Virus record (IMG/VR): IMGVR_UViG_3300009593_003021
Coordinates: 1-37,718 of that record
DNA from: a virus
DNA length: 37,718 nt
Strand: one strand, 5' to 3'
The position numbers and the translations under genes are program-made. This document shows, piece by piece, positions 23,936 to 31,611 of the stretch (the first letter of the stretch is position 1; each line of letters opens with the position of its first letter). Under the pieces are notes generated by a model. It was not told the origin of the DNA. It saw only the letters and a list, made by a program, of their open reading frames with translations, and searched no databases.

Positions 23936-24784
23936 ATGGACTACTATGACTTGCTTGGAGTTGAGAAATCAGCTTCTCAAGCCGAATTAAAAAGAGCTTA
24001 TAAAAAACAAAGTATGAAGCACCATCCTGATAGGGGCGGTGATGAAGAGAAGTTTAAAGAAGTCAACGAAGCATACACTAATCTTAGCGATCCCCAAAAA
24101 CGTCAAATGTACGATCAATTCGGTACTGTTGATCCGCAACAAGCTGGAGGTGGAGGAACACACTTTAACTTTACAGCTGGTCCAGGCGGAATGGACATAA
24201 ATGATATCTTAAATGGTTTTGGTTTTGGCGGACAAAATCCGTTTGGACATCAACAAATGCGAAACCAAGATATTACAATAGGTTGTAGAATTTCAGTTAG
24301 CGAAGTATATACTGGAAAGAATGTAATAGCAACATATAGATTAAACAACGGACGAGAGCAAACTGTTGATATAAAAGTTCCAAAAGGCATTAATAATAAC
24401 GATCGTATTAGATATGGTGGAATGGGCCAAAATGATATCCAAGGTATGCCTCCTGGAGATTTATTTGTAATAATTAATATTATAAGTGAAGGTGGGTTTG
24501 AAGTAAATGGAGATAATTTACTTACAAGTAGGACTATAGGAGTATTGGATATGATTGTTGGTGTAAAATTAGATATTGATTTACCAGATAAAAGAACAGT
24601 AGTACTTAATATACCTAAGGGCACACAACCAAATACGGTGTTTAGTATTAATGGTAGAGGACTACCAAATAGACAAACAGGCCGAAGTGGAAATATTTTG
24701 GTGAAGATTTTAGGAGAAGTTCCTAAGGACTTATCTGAAAATGATTTAGAAAAGATTGAACAAATACGTAGAAAAACCCATTGA
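23936..24784 (+). CDS. dnaJ: DnaJ-like co-chaperone (type B, no zinc domain)
   Basis: 282 residues. J domain 1-70 with HPD at 30-32 ('MKHHPDRGGDEEKFKEVNEA') and 'QMYDQFG'. Gly/Phe-rich linker to ~115 ('GPGGMDINDILNGFGFGGQN'). C-terminal substrate domains start at 'DITIGCRISVSEVYTGKN' and include 'IKVPKGINNNDRIRYGGMGQ' and 'LNIPKGTQPNTVFSINGRGL'. The four CxxCxGxG zinc repeats are missing, as in CbpA/DnaJB-type proteins. It should recruit host DnaK to phage substrates. A strong sigma-70 promoter for clpA begins at its very end. Confidence 0.92.
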   Translation: MDYYDLLGVEKSASQAELKRAYKKQSMKHHPDRGGDEEKFKEVNEAYTNLSDPQKRQMYDQFGTVDPQQAGGGGTHFNFTAGPGGMDINDILNGFGFGGQNPFGHQQMRNQDITIGCRISVSEVYTGKNVIATYRLNNGREQTVDIKVPKGINNNDRIRYGGMGQNDIQGMPPGDLFVIINIISEGGFEVNGDNLLTSRTIGVLDMIVGVKLDIDLPDKRTVVLNIPKGTQPNTVFSINGRGLPNRQTGRSGNILVKILGEVPKDLSENDLEKIEQIRRKTH

Positions 24785-24808
24785 CATTTTTAAAAAAGAT
24801 GTTATTAT
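24781..24808 (+). promoter_or_regulatory. Sigma-70 promoter for clpA
   Basis: TTGACA 24781-24786 (consensus), a 16-bp spacer, TATTAT 24803-24808. The -35 overlaps the dnaJ stop. A late motif follows at 24815-24821, so clpA appears to have both early and late transcription. Confidence 0.75.
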
Positions 24809-24814
24809 AAAGAA

Positions 24815-24821
24815 GTAAATA
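24815..24821 (+). promoter_or_regulatory. T4-type late promoter motif (GTAAATA)
   Basis: GTAAATA 18 bases before the clpA ATG, followed by AAGGAG. It sits directly after the sigma-70 -10 element. Confidence 0.5.
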
Positions 24822-24839
24822 CTAAGGAGAATTAACAAC

Positions 24840-27104
24840 ATGGTAGAACCTTCAGAAGAACTGCAAGTAGTATTTGAAAAAGCAATAGAAGACGCAAAAA
24901 AGTTACGTCACGAATACGTAACTCTTGAGCATCTATTTTTTGCAATGCTTTGTAGTGAAAATTTTATGAAAGTCTTAACCGGCTATGGCTGTAAAATTGA
25001 CGACATGAAAGACGAGCTACACGATCATTTACAAACAAAACTTGACGAGATTAAGGTTCCAGATGGTCAAGAGAAATTTAAACCTAAGAAAACACAAACA
25101 GTTGAGCGAGTAATGAATAGAGCATTTACTCAAACACTTTTTAGTGGAAGAGCTAATATTGATACTACTGATGTTTTCTTATCGTTACTAAATGAATCTA
25201 AATCTTTTTCATGCTATGTAGCTACAAAAAACGGATTACAAAAAGATAAGTTTAGTGAATATATTAATAACGAATATGTAACAACACTTGAAGATGAAGA
25301 AATTGCAGGTCATGCACAACGGGCTTTAAAAGCATTTACTACGAATCTTAATGCTGAAGTTGAAAAAGGAATTATAGATCCTGTTATTGGCAGGATAGAA
25401 GAATTAGAAACTATTTGTCTTTCATTAGGACGAAGAAGTAAAAACAATGTACTATTAGTAGGTGATCCAGGAGTTGGTAAAACTGCTATTGCTGAAGGAC
25501 TAGCATATAGAATTGTTAATAAAGAAGTTCCAAAGTTTTTAGAAGAATATAGTGTATATAACTTAGACATCGGAGCAATGTTAGCCGGATCTAAGTATAG
25601 AGGAGACTTTGAAGAACGATTTAAACTAGTAATGGCCGCTATTAAAAAGCAAGGTAAAACTATTGTCTTTATTGATGAAGCACATATGATAAACGGTGCA
25701 GGTGCAGGTGGCGGACAAAGTTCTAATGATTTAGCTAATATGTTAAAACCAGCATTAGGTAAAGGCGACATTAAAGTTGTTGCTTCTACTACTTGGGAAG
25801 AATATAGAAAATACTTTGAAAAAGATAGAGCTTTAATGCGTAGATTCCAAAGATGTACTATTGACGAACCAGATAAAAAGACAGCTACAAAGATCTTAGA
25901 TGGTATTAAAAAGTACTACGAAGAATTCCATCAAACTAACATTACACAAGAAGCAATAGATGAAGCAGTTAAACTTAGTGTCAAGTATATGACCGATAAA
26001 AAACTTCCAGACAAAGCAATTGATTTAATTGATTTAGCTTGTTCAAGATTTAAAGTTAAGAATCAAGAAGAAAATAAGGTTGTTACACCAGAAGAAATTA
26101 AGTACGAACTTGCAAAACTTGTTAACTTGCCACCAGAGCAAATACAACAAAAAGAAACTAACAATCTTTCACAGTTAAATAAAAATCTAAAATTAAATGT
26201 TTACGGACAAGATAATGCTATAGATGAAATTGTTGATAAAATTTTAGTAGCTCAAGCTGGATTAAAATCAGAAGATAAACCAATTGGTTCTTTTGTGTTT
26301 ATGGGTCCAACTGGTGTAGGTAAAACAGAACTTGCAAAACAACTAGCTAAACATTTAAGTATACATTTAGCAAGATTTGATATGAGTGAATATCAGGAAA
26401 AACATAGTGTTAGTAAATTAATTGGATCGCCTCCAGGATATGTTGGTCACGACGAACATTCAGGACAACTAATTAATAAGCTACAAGAAAATCCAAACTG
26501 TGTTTTACTATTAGACGAAGTTGAAAAAGCACATCCAGATATATCACAAATTTTGTTACAACTAATGGATAACGGAAAAGTTACAGGAAGTGACGGCAAA
26601 GAAGCCGATGCTCGAAATTGTATCTTAATTTTAACTACTAACTTAGGCGCAGAACAGGCAGAAAAAGACACCATTGGATTTAGTCACGATGCTGATGGTG
26701 ACTATGGCGATGAAGAATTTAAACGTTTCTTTGCACCAGAATTTAGAAATAGATTAGATGGCGTAGTTACATTTGGTAAACTCGATCATAATATCATGCT
26801 TAAAATTGTTGGTAAATTCCTAGTAGAATTAAAAGATATGCTAGATGAGAAAAAAGTAGTTTGTGAAATATCAGACCCTGCACTTGATCATTTAGTTGAA
26901 CATGGCTTTGATAGCAAGATGGGTGCAAGACCTATGCAACGATATATTGACAAAAATATCAAACGTCCTTTAAGTAAATTACTACTTTTTGGTGAGTTAA
27001 GAAATGGTGGAAAATTAAAAATCGACATTAAAAACGATAAACTAATTCTTAACCCAGAACCAATAAAGGTAGAAAATGAAGTTGAAGCAGTTACAAACAA
27101 CTAA
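24840..27104 (+). CDS. clpA: ClpA-type AAA+ unfoldase
   Basis: 754 residues (E. coli ClpA 758). N-domain ~1-145 ('LRHEYVTLEHLFFAML'). First AAA+ Walker A GDPGVGKT at 208-215, with 'TIVFIDEAHMINGAG' as Walker B. Second Walker A GPTGVGKT at 489-496, with 'CVLLLDEVEKAHPDI'. There is no ClpB-type middle coiled coil. The ClpP-binding tripeptide IGF is at 612-614, in the position of IGL in ClpA, so docking to a ClpP is expected. No clpP is seen in the window, so host ClpP is the likely partner. ATG follows AAGGAG and a dual promoter region. Confidence 0.93.
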   Translation: MVEPSEELQVVFEKAIEDAKKLRHEYVTLEHLFFAMLCSENFMKVLTGYGCKIDDMKDELHDHLQTKLDEIKVPDGQEKFKPKKTQTVERVMNRAFTQTLFSGRANIDTTDVFLSLLNESKSFSCYVATKNGLQKDKFSEYINNEYVTTLEDEEIAGHAQRALKAFTTNLNAEVEKGIIDPVIGRIEELETICLSLGRRSKNNVLLVGDPGVGKTAIAEGLAYRIVNKEVPKFLEEYSVYNLDIGAMLAGSKYRGDFEERFKLVMAAIKKQGKTIVFIDEAHMINGAGAGGGQSSNDLANMLKPALGKGDIKVVASTTWEEYRKYFEKDRALMRRFQRCTIDEPDKKTATKILDGIKKYYEEFHQTNITQEAIDEAVKLSVKYMTDKKLPDKAIDLIDLACSRFKVKNQEENKVVTPEEIKYELAKLVNLPPEQIQQKETNNLSQLNKNLKLNVYGQDNAIDEIVDKILVAQAGLKSEDKPIGSFVFMGPTGVGKTELAKQLAKHLSIHLARFDMSEYQEKHSVSKLIGSPPGYVGHDEHSGQLINKLQENPNCVLLLDEVEKAHPDISQILLQLMDNGKVTGSDGKEADARNCILILTTNLGAEQAEKDTIGFSHDADGDYGDEEFKRFFAPEFRNRLDGVVTFGKLDHNIMLKIVGKFLVELKDMLDEKKVVCEISDPALDHLVEHGFDSKMGARPMQRYIDKNIKRPLSKLLLFGELRNGGKLKIDIKNDKLILNPEPIKVENEVEAVTNN

Positions 27105-27762
27105 CCTCTTTTATAATAGATACATTTATAAACTAAGGGTTCGAAACGAAATAGGATCAATATTTCGAGGAATGAATCTTGGTTATGCGAAATCAAAGAT
27201 TGATGTAATGCAACAATATGCCGAATCAGAACAAAACATCAGAAGTCCTTTTGATGGATGGCGTAAGAAAGAAAAATATATTACTCTTGAAACTTTTATG
27301 GATACTCTTGCTACCTATAATGCATTAGAAAGTAATAAAGACGAATGTATGGTTAGGTGTGAAAATCATAACTTAGACATATACTCAAATGAATCTAAAT
27401 GGCTCAAAGATCTTAGTAATACAGTTGAGTCAGTTGAATTTTGGGAGCCAAAAGATGATGTAACACTTGAGTTTTTATTAGATAATAAAAATACTATAAT
27501 AGTTAATCGAGCAGTATCATGGCCGTTTAAAGCAATACTAGGAAAAAGAGTTGATCCTAAATTTGCTCAGTACTGCCTAAATAATGTAGACAAAGTTAAG
27601 ATAGGTAAGAGGACTTTGAAAAGTATACAGAATGGACATAACACAGAAGGATATTACTTTATGTCAAAAGATGAAAAATGTTTAATGTTAGCAAAAATAG
27701 CATTAGGTGGGGCTATACGTAAGATTGTCAAGTACGTTAGCGACGCAGAATTGCATAAATAG
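27076..27762 (+). CDS. Unknown protein downstream of clpA
   Basis: 228 residues starting inside the clpA 3' end, in a different frame, with AAAGG before ATG 27076. Visible features: basic N-terminal third ('NEIGSIFRGMNLGYAKSKID'), 'SPFDGWRKKEKYITLETFMD', an acidic middle, and a basic C-terminal third ('KVKIGKRTLKSIQNGHNTEGYYFMSK', split by short loops). No motif recognised. Basic ends suggest nucleic-acid contact; coupling to clpA hints at shared timing. Confidence 0.65.
   Translation: MKLKQLQTTNLFYNRYIYKLRVRNEIGSIFRGMNLGYAKSKIDVMQQYAESEQNIRSPFDGWRKKEKYITLETFMDTLATYNALESNKDECMVRCENHNLDIYSNESKWLKDLSNTVESVEFWEPKDDVTLEFLLDNKNTIIVNRAVSWPFKAILGKRVDPKFAQYCLNNVDKVKIGKRTLKSIQNGHNTEGYYFMSKDEKCLMLAKIALGGAIRKIVKYVSDAELHK
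27755..27761 (+). promoter_or_regulatory. T4-type late promoter motif, leaderless type
   Basis: ATAAATA spans the last codons and stop of the upstream gene and ends 5 bases before ATG 27767. No ribosome site lies between. Confidence 0.6.
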
Positions 27763-27766
27763 TATT

Positions 27767-28108
27767 ATGCCGAGTACAAGCGAAATAATTTTATCATCAA
27801 CCACACATCCAGGGGATAGCACTAGCGAAACTGTGACTGGTAGCAACTTCAAGGGTGATGGTTATTACGGTCGTTCAGACGGTGTACACACAGTACAATA
27901 CGATTATACCGGGTTTACAGGTACGATTACAATACAAGCAACATTAGCTACAACACCAACATCTAGTGATTGGTTTGACGTTGATACTGTTACTGCTTCA
28001 AACTTAACAGAAGTCAAATACGTTAACTTTACAGGTAATTTTGTGTTTATTAGAGCTAAAATTGTATATACAGACGGCACAATTAACAGTATTAGACTTA
28101 ATCATTAG
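27767..28108 (+). CDS. Small beta-rich protein, probably virion
   Basis: 113 residues from ATG 27767; a longer in-frame start would lie deep in the upstream gene. Thr/Ser/Gly-rich with alternating strands: 'DGVHTVQYDYTGFTGTITIQ', 'TSSDWFDVDTVTASNLTEVK', 'GNFVFIRAKIVYTDGTINSI'. This looks like a single beta-sandwich of the kind used in capsid decoration or fibre proteins. The abutting late promoter motif fits a structural gene. No family name is certain. Confidence 0.68.
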   Translation: MPSTSEIILSSTTHPGDSTSETVTGSNFKGDGYYGRSDGVHTVQYDYTGFTGTITIQATLATTPTSSDWFDVDTVTASNLTEVKYVNFTGNFVFIRAKIVYTDGTINSIRLNH

Positions 28109-28116
28109 GAAGTAAT

Positions 28117-28383
28117 ATGGAAAATTTTATCAACATTGTATTTGACTCTAAAGAAGAAGTAGACGACATAGTTGTCTCCGAAGTAGCAACATCAGCTTCA
28201 AATGCCTTATTGGAAGAAGAAACAGGATATGAACTGTATGATACCGAAGACGGTAAAACAATTCTAACAGTTGAAACACATGTTCAACTAGATGAACAAG
28301 AGTCAAACGAAGTTGCAGAAAAAGTTGCCCACAAACTTTTTGATTTAGGTTACGAGAAATTTGACGTTGAAGTGAGTGTTTAA
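28117..28383 (+). CDS. Small acidic protein of unknown function
   Basis: 88 residues, with a short GGAAG ribosome site before ATG 28117. Strongly acidic. Two alpha/beta elements are visible ('NALLEEETGYELYDTEDGKT' and 'NEVAEKVAHKLFDLGYEKFD'). It overlaps the next gene by TAATG. Not recognised. It may be a partner of the 460-residue protein that follows. Confidence 0.65.
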   Translation: MENFINIVFDSKEEVDDIVVSEVATSASNALLEEETGYELYDTEDGKTILTVETHVQLDEQESNEVAEKVAHKLFDLGYEKFDVEVSV

Positions 28384-29765
28384 TGCGTTTCTATCAGTTC
28401 AAAGAATCTAAAGGAGTATTTGGACGAAAAGCTGGAGATCCTTATATTAACAGTTCCGGAGTTACAGGTGAATTTGTTGATGTAGCTAAAGCATTTCCTC
28501 CTCCATCAGAAGGTGGAAAATTTGACAGCATTGATGCACGTGACGATGCAATCCAACAATACGAAACAAACAATAATACAAAGATACAATGGGTAAATGC
28601 CGCTACAATGAGTAAGCGGGGTTTAGCTTTTGGTGTAGCAATTATTAAAACAACAGACGGACAAGAAATACATTTTGGAAAGTATCTTACACAAGTAGGT
28701 GCTGACTTAATGGGTGCTTGGAAAAACAACGAGTTACCCGATGGTTGGAAACTTGCTACAGCAGGTGCACAGAAATTAGAAACAGGATTAGATCCACAAA
28801 CGTTAATTGGAACTGCAAATTATTTTAAAGGACCAGATAGTATAATAGCACACGTTGAAGGCAAAGCGCCTAGTGAAGCTAAACAAGTATTAGGTAATGC
28901 ATTAAGGCAAAGTGCCGCAGGACAACTAGCAAAATTTCCAGGACAACGTGAAAAGCTAACAGCCGTTAGAGATTACTTTGGCGAGATTATGGGTCCAGTT
29001 GCTATGATGGGCGGAGCAGTTATGGGTCAGGCTGAAGACGCAAGAAAAGATTTAGCACAAGGTGCTGAATGGAGTGACTTACAAATATTTTGGCCACAGT
29101 CAATGAACTATAACTTAATGGATAGTGTATTTAAAGCACCAGATGGAAAAGACATTGGTATTAGTTCTAAAGGTGGTTCAGGTGCGGCGGCTAGTTCTAA
29201 AAACTTACACGATTCTTTAAAGAAAGCACGTGGAGAAGATGGTGGAACAAAAAATCAAGATCTTTTAGATAGGTTAAAATTTATCCCTAGTGTTATTGAT
29301 ATTATTGCAAATCAAAATGCAAAAATTGCTCCTTATATGTTAGGAGTTAACTTTGGTATTACTACTGAGCGTTTACAAGCAGAAGCTATAAAACTTATGA
29401 AGCAAGGCGGAAATTCATTTGAAGGATTAAGTGACGAAGCAAGAAACATAATGGACGGTATAAATTTTGATACAAACTCACAAGGATTTAATATTGGGTA
29501 TGCATTAACTAGTGCAGTTGCTAAAGCCGTTGCTAAAAAAGTAAACGAAGATCCAAGATTTAGTACTGAAGCTATTGCATTACTAAACACAGCCAGCATT
29601 ATTCAATTATACACTAGAGTTGGTGTTAAAGGTGAAGATGTTTTTGTTACAAAATATGATGCAGTATATCCGCCAAACTTCCAAGGAAAAGTATTACTAG
29701 ATGGAAGTAAAAACTATTATAGTTCAAGAGTTGGCGGAAAGTTTGCCTTTAGGTTTGCAAAGTAA
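28383..29765 (+). CDS. 460-residue protein with capsid-targeting-like start
   Basis: It starts MRFYQFKES, similar in pattern to the T4 internal-protein leader MKTYQEFIAE, with a possible cleavage after FKE. The core has 'GLAFGVAIIKTTDGQEIHFG', a long 'SEAKQVLGNALRQSAAGQLA' helix region and 'DGKDIGISSKGGSGAAASSK'. The last motif (G-I-S-S-K-G-G) resembles the Lys-bearing strand of some restriction-enzyme-like folds, but a matching acidic pair is not certain. I know no family name. Coupled to the upstream acidic protein. Its stop lies over the end of speD on the other strand. Confidence 0.72.
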   Translation: MRFYQFKESKGVFGRKAGDPYINSSGVTGEFVDVAKAFPPPSEGGKFDSIDARDDAIQQYETNNNTKIQWVNAATMSKRGLAFGVAIIKTTDGQEIHFGKYLTQVGADLMGAWKNNELPDGWKLATAGAQKLETGLDPQTLIGTANYFKGPDSIIAHVEGKAPSEAKQVLGNALRQSAAGQLAKFPGQREKLTAVRDYFGEIMGPVAMMGGAVMGQAEDARKDLAQGAEWSDLQIFWPQSMNYNLMDSVFKAPDGKDIGISSKGGSGAAASSKNLHDSLKKARGEDGGTKNQDLLDRLKFIPSVIDIIANQNAKIAPYMLGVNFGITTERLQAEAIKLMKQGGNSFEGLSDEARNIMDGINFDTNSQGFNIGYALTSAVAKAVAKKVNEDPRFSTEAIALLNTASIIQLYTRVGVKGEDVFVTKYDAVYPPNFQGKVLLDGSKNYYSSRVGGKFAFRFAK

Positions 29766-30117
29766 CTAAACTATTTTCTCTATCCAAATACTTATAATCA
29801 ATTTTAGTAGGATTAAATTCTTTTAAAGCCTCAAATACAATTTCTTTATCTAAATTACCACATGTATAAACATCTAATTGTATTAAACTAGGATCGTCTT
29901 CGTCCCATACGTGTATTGCTATATGTGAAGTTTCGATTATAGTAACACAAGTAATTCCTCTATTTCCTTCTACAGCACAATATTGGGCATATGGACCCAT
30001 CATTATTTTCATTCCTATAGATTCTATTAATTTTTTAGCCCACCCTACTATTTGATCCTCTTTATTAGGTGGATTTTTAACCTCTGACCGTACAATTAGG
30101 TGTTTATGTTGAAGCAT
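29749..30117 (-). CDS. speD: S-adenosylmethionine decarboxylase proenzyme
   Basis: 122 residues on the minus strand, the usual length of bacterial SpeD. The processing site is 'IIETSHIAIHVWDE': Ser64 becomes the pyruvoyl group, with His69 as the conserved catalytic residue. 'LDVYTCG' gives Cys86 as proton donor. It makes decarboxylated SAM for spermidine synthesis. No spermidine synthase is in the window. ATG 30117 follows AAAGGAA. It converges on the 460-residue gene with a 17-base overlap. speD occurs in several marine T4-like phages as an auxiliary gene. Confidence 0.9.
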   Translation of the reverse strand: MLQHKHLIVRSEVKNPPNKEDQIVGWAKKLIESIGMKIMMGPYAQYCAVEGNRGITCVTIIETSHIAIHVWDEDDPSLIQLDVYTCGNLDKEIVFEALKEFNPTKIDYKYLDRENSLVTLQT

Positions 30118-30160
30118 GAAATTCCTTTTGGGTTTATTTATACTCTGATATATTTTATCA

Positions 30161-30189
30161 TTGACTAATCTTGATAAATACTTTATAAT
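30161..30189 (+). promoter_or_regulatory. Sigma-70 promoter (early)
   Basis: TTGACT 30161-30166, a 17-bp spacer, TATAAT 30184-30189. It lies in the 95-base gap between speD and the gene at 30213. The spacer contains a full late motif (30173-30180), so early and late elements are superimposed. Confidence 0.8.
30173..30180 (+). promoter_or_regulatory. T4-type late promoter motif inside a sigma-70 spacer
   Basis: GATAAATA lying between the -35 and -10 of the early promoter. It would start transcription about 25 bases before ATG 30213. Confidence 0.5.
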
Positions 30190-30198
30190 GCATTATAA
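30183..30198. repeat. 16-bp perfect palindrome over the -10
   Basis: TTATAATGCATTATAA is a perfect 16-bp palindrome that contains the TATAAT hexamer. It could be an operator for a dimeric repressor, or simply a symmetric AT-rich promoter. Confidence 0.5.
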
Positions 30199-30212
30199 TA
30201 AAGGGTATTAGT

Positions 30213-30560
30213 ATGAGAATAGACGAATTTTCTAAACCAGTTGAAGACGAAATGCCATATGATGTACCAAGTGATGTACATTTTCATATGCTAAACGACG
30301 ATGGTTTTTATAGAGCACACTACCTTCCTTGTATGGAAAAAATTAGAAGTGAACGCAATGAAGCTATAGTACAAGGCCATTTAAAGCCTATGATAGATAA
30401 ATGCTTAAATCATTACTGTATTAAGTATGATATTAACAAAACACCAAACGAGTTAATGACTGATGGAGAAAGATCAGAATTAGCTAGTAAAGTTATAGAT
30501 TTTGAAAGAAACCCTACGGAGGAATTAGATGCTACTTCGCCAGCTGACAGAATCTCCTAA
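30213..30560 (+). CDS. Small protein with capsid-targeting-like start
   Basis: 115 residues. Starts MRIDEFSKPVEDEMP; I3-D4-E5 fits the [IL]-x-E prohead-protease consensus. The rest is acidic and helical with His/Cys scattered ('DVHFHMLNDDGFYRAHYLPC', 'KCLNHYCIKYDINKTPNELM'). No family recognised. It overlaps the nucleotidyltransferase gene by 32 bases and heads that unit under the early/late promoter. Confidence 0.68.
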   Translation: MRIDEFSKPVEDEMPYDVPSDVHFHMLNDDGFYRAHYLPCMEKIRSERNEAIVQGHLKPMIDKCLNHYCIKYDINKTPNELMTDGERSELASKVIDFERNPTEELDATSPADRIS

Positions 30561-31398
30561 TACTGCTGTATTTGCATTTGGGAGAATGAACCCGCCAACT
30601 ATCGGGCATAAAAAATTAGTAGATGTAGTTAAAGCACAAGAAGGCGTACCTTTTTTATTCTTAACACATTCACAAAAACCTAAAACAGATCCTTTATCAT
30701 TTGCAGAAAAAGTATTTTTTGCAGGAAAGAGTTTTGGCGACGGAATACGTATAGGTGATAAAGAAGTTAGAACAATAATCCAAGCTATGCAAAAATTAGA
30801 AAAGATGGGATTTAGAAATGTTGTTTATGTAGCTGGAAGCGATAGAGTAGATAGTTTTTCTAAACTACTAAATGACTATAACGGAAAAGAATACAAGTTT
30901 CAAGATATAAAAATTATAAGTGCTGGATCTCGAGACCCTGATGCAGAAGGTGCTGAAGGAATGAGTGCAAGTAAAATGAGAACCGCGGCGATGGAAGGCG
31001 ACGAAGATGCATTTGAAAGTGGCGTTGCTGTTCAAGATGCTCAGTTAGCTAAAATGATGTATGCAAAAGTTCGTCAAGGAATGGGCATAGTTGAAGAAAA
31101 TATATTTAAAGCACCTGAACGTACAGTACAACAACAAAAACCTAAAATAGATGTTTTAAATAATATTTCTCAACGATCTGATCCAAAGCCTTTTCCATTA
31201 AGTTGGGACTCTAGAGCAAAAGGTGAAATACACGTAGGCGGAAAAATATTTGTAACGCCAAAAGTAGCAAATAAATTTGTACAATTCTATGATAAGAAAG
31301 ATGTCGAAGCCCAACAAGCAATGCAACAAGCATTACGAAGTGCAAAAACTACTGCAACACTTTTTGATCGCTTAGGCTTAAAATACTCAAAGGTATAA
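30529..31398 (+). CDS. Nucleotidyltransferase with capsid-targeting-like N-terminus
   Basis: 289 residues, with ACGGAGG before ATG 30529. The first 9 residues MLLRQLTES contain L6-T7-E8, a T4 gp21-type site. The enzyme core follows directly: 'FAFGRMNPPTIGHKKLVDVV' (the TIGH form of HxGH) and 'EGMSASKMRTAAMEG' (the ISxTxxR-type motif). Cytidylyl/adenylyltransferase superfamily; substrate not known. The C-terminal ~100 residues after 'NIFKAPERTVQQQ' form a separate region of unknown role. The N-terminal tag suggests the protein may be packed in the head. Confidence 0.8.
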   Translation: MLLRQLTESPNTAVFAFGRMNPPTIGHKKLVDVVKAQEGVPFLFLTHSQKPKTDPLSFAEKVFFAGKSFGDGIRIGDKEVRTIIQAMQKLEKMGFRNVVYVAGSDRVDSFSKLLNDYNGKEYKFQDIKIISAGSRDPDAEGAEGMSASKMRTAAMEGDEDAFESGVAVQDAQLAKMMYAKVRQGMGIVEENIFKAPERTVQQQKPKIDVLNNISQRSDPKPFPLSWDSRAKGEIHVGGKIFVTPKVANKFVQFYDKKDVEAQQAMQQALRSAKTTATLFDRLGLKYSKV

Positions 31399-31401
31399 TA
31401 A

Positions 31402-31611
31402 ATGGACTTAGAACGTCTTAAAAAATTAGCAGGAGTAAATGAATTTAAAGGGTATCAAGAATACTCACTTGAAAATATTTCAAAAACTGCTAGTGAAAAA
31501 AAAGCTATTGAAAAAAAGAAAAACATTAAGCCAGGTGACCCGGATTGGTTTAAACTTTGGTTTAGCTTACCACACATGACTGGTGGTGGGTTTAGAGGAC
31601 GTACAAAATGA
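31402..31611 (+). CDS. Small basic protein of unknown function
   Basis: 69 residues (MDLERLKKLAGVNEFKGYQE...). The N-terminal helix is followed by a Lys-rich stretch and a conserved-looking C-terminus 'KPGDPDWFKLWFSLPHMTGG' with aromatic repeats. I recall similar 'WFKLWFxLP' endings in marine myovirus proteins of unknown role. Overlaps the next gene (ATGA). It might also be packaged, but the first residues lack a clean [IL]-x-E site. Confidence 0.62.
   Translation: MDLERLKKLAGVNEFKGYQEYSLENISKTASEKKAIEKKKNIKPGDPDWFKLWFSLPHMTGGGFRGRTK

Noticed and set aside
28442-28729. Open frame on the minus strand inside the 460-residue gene
   Set aside because: No ribosome site, lies wholly opposite a well-supported gene, and the sequence looks like an antisense reading.
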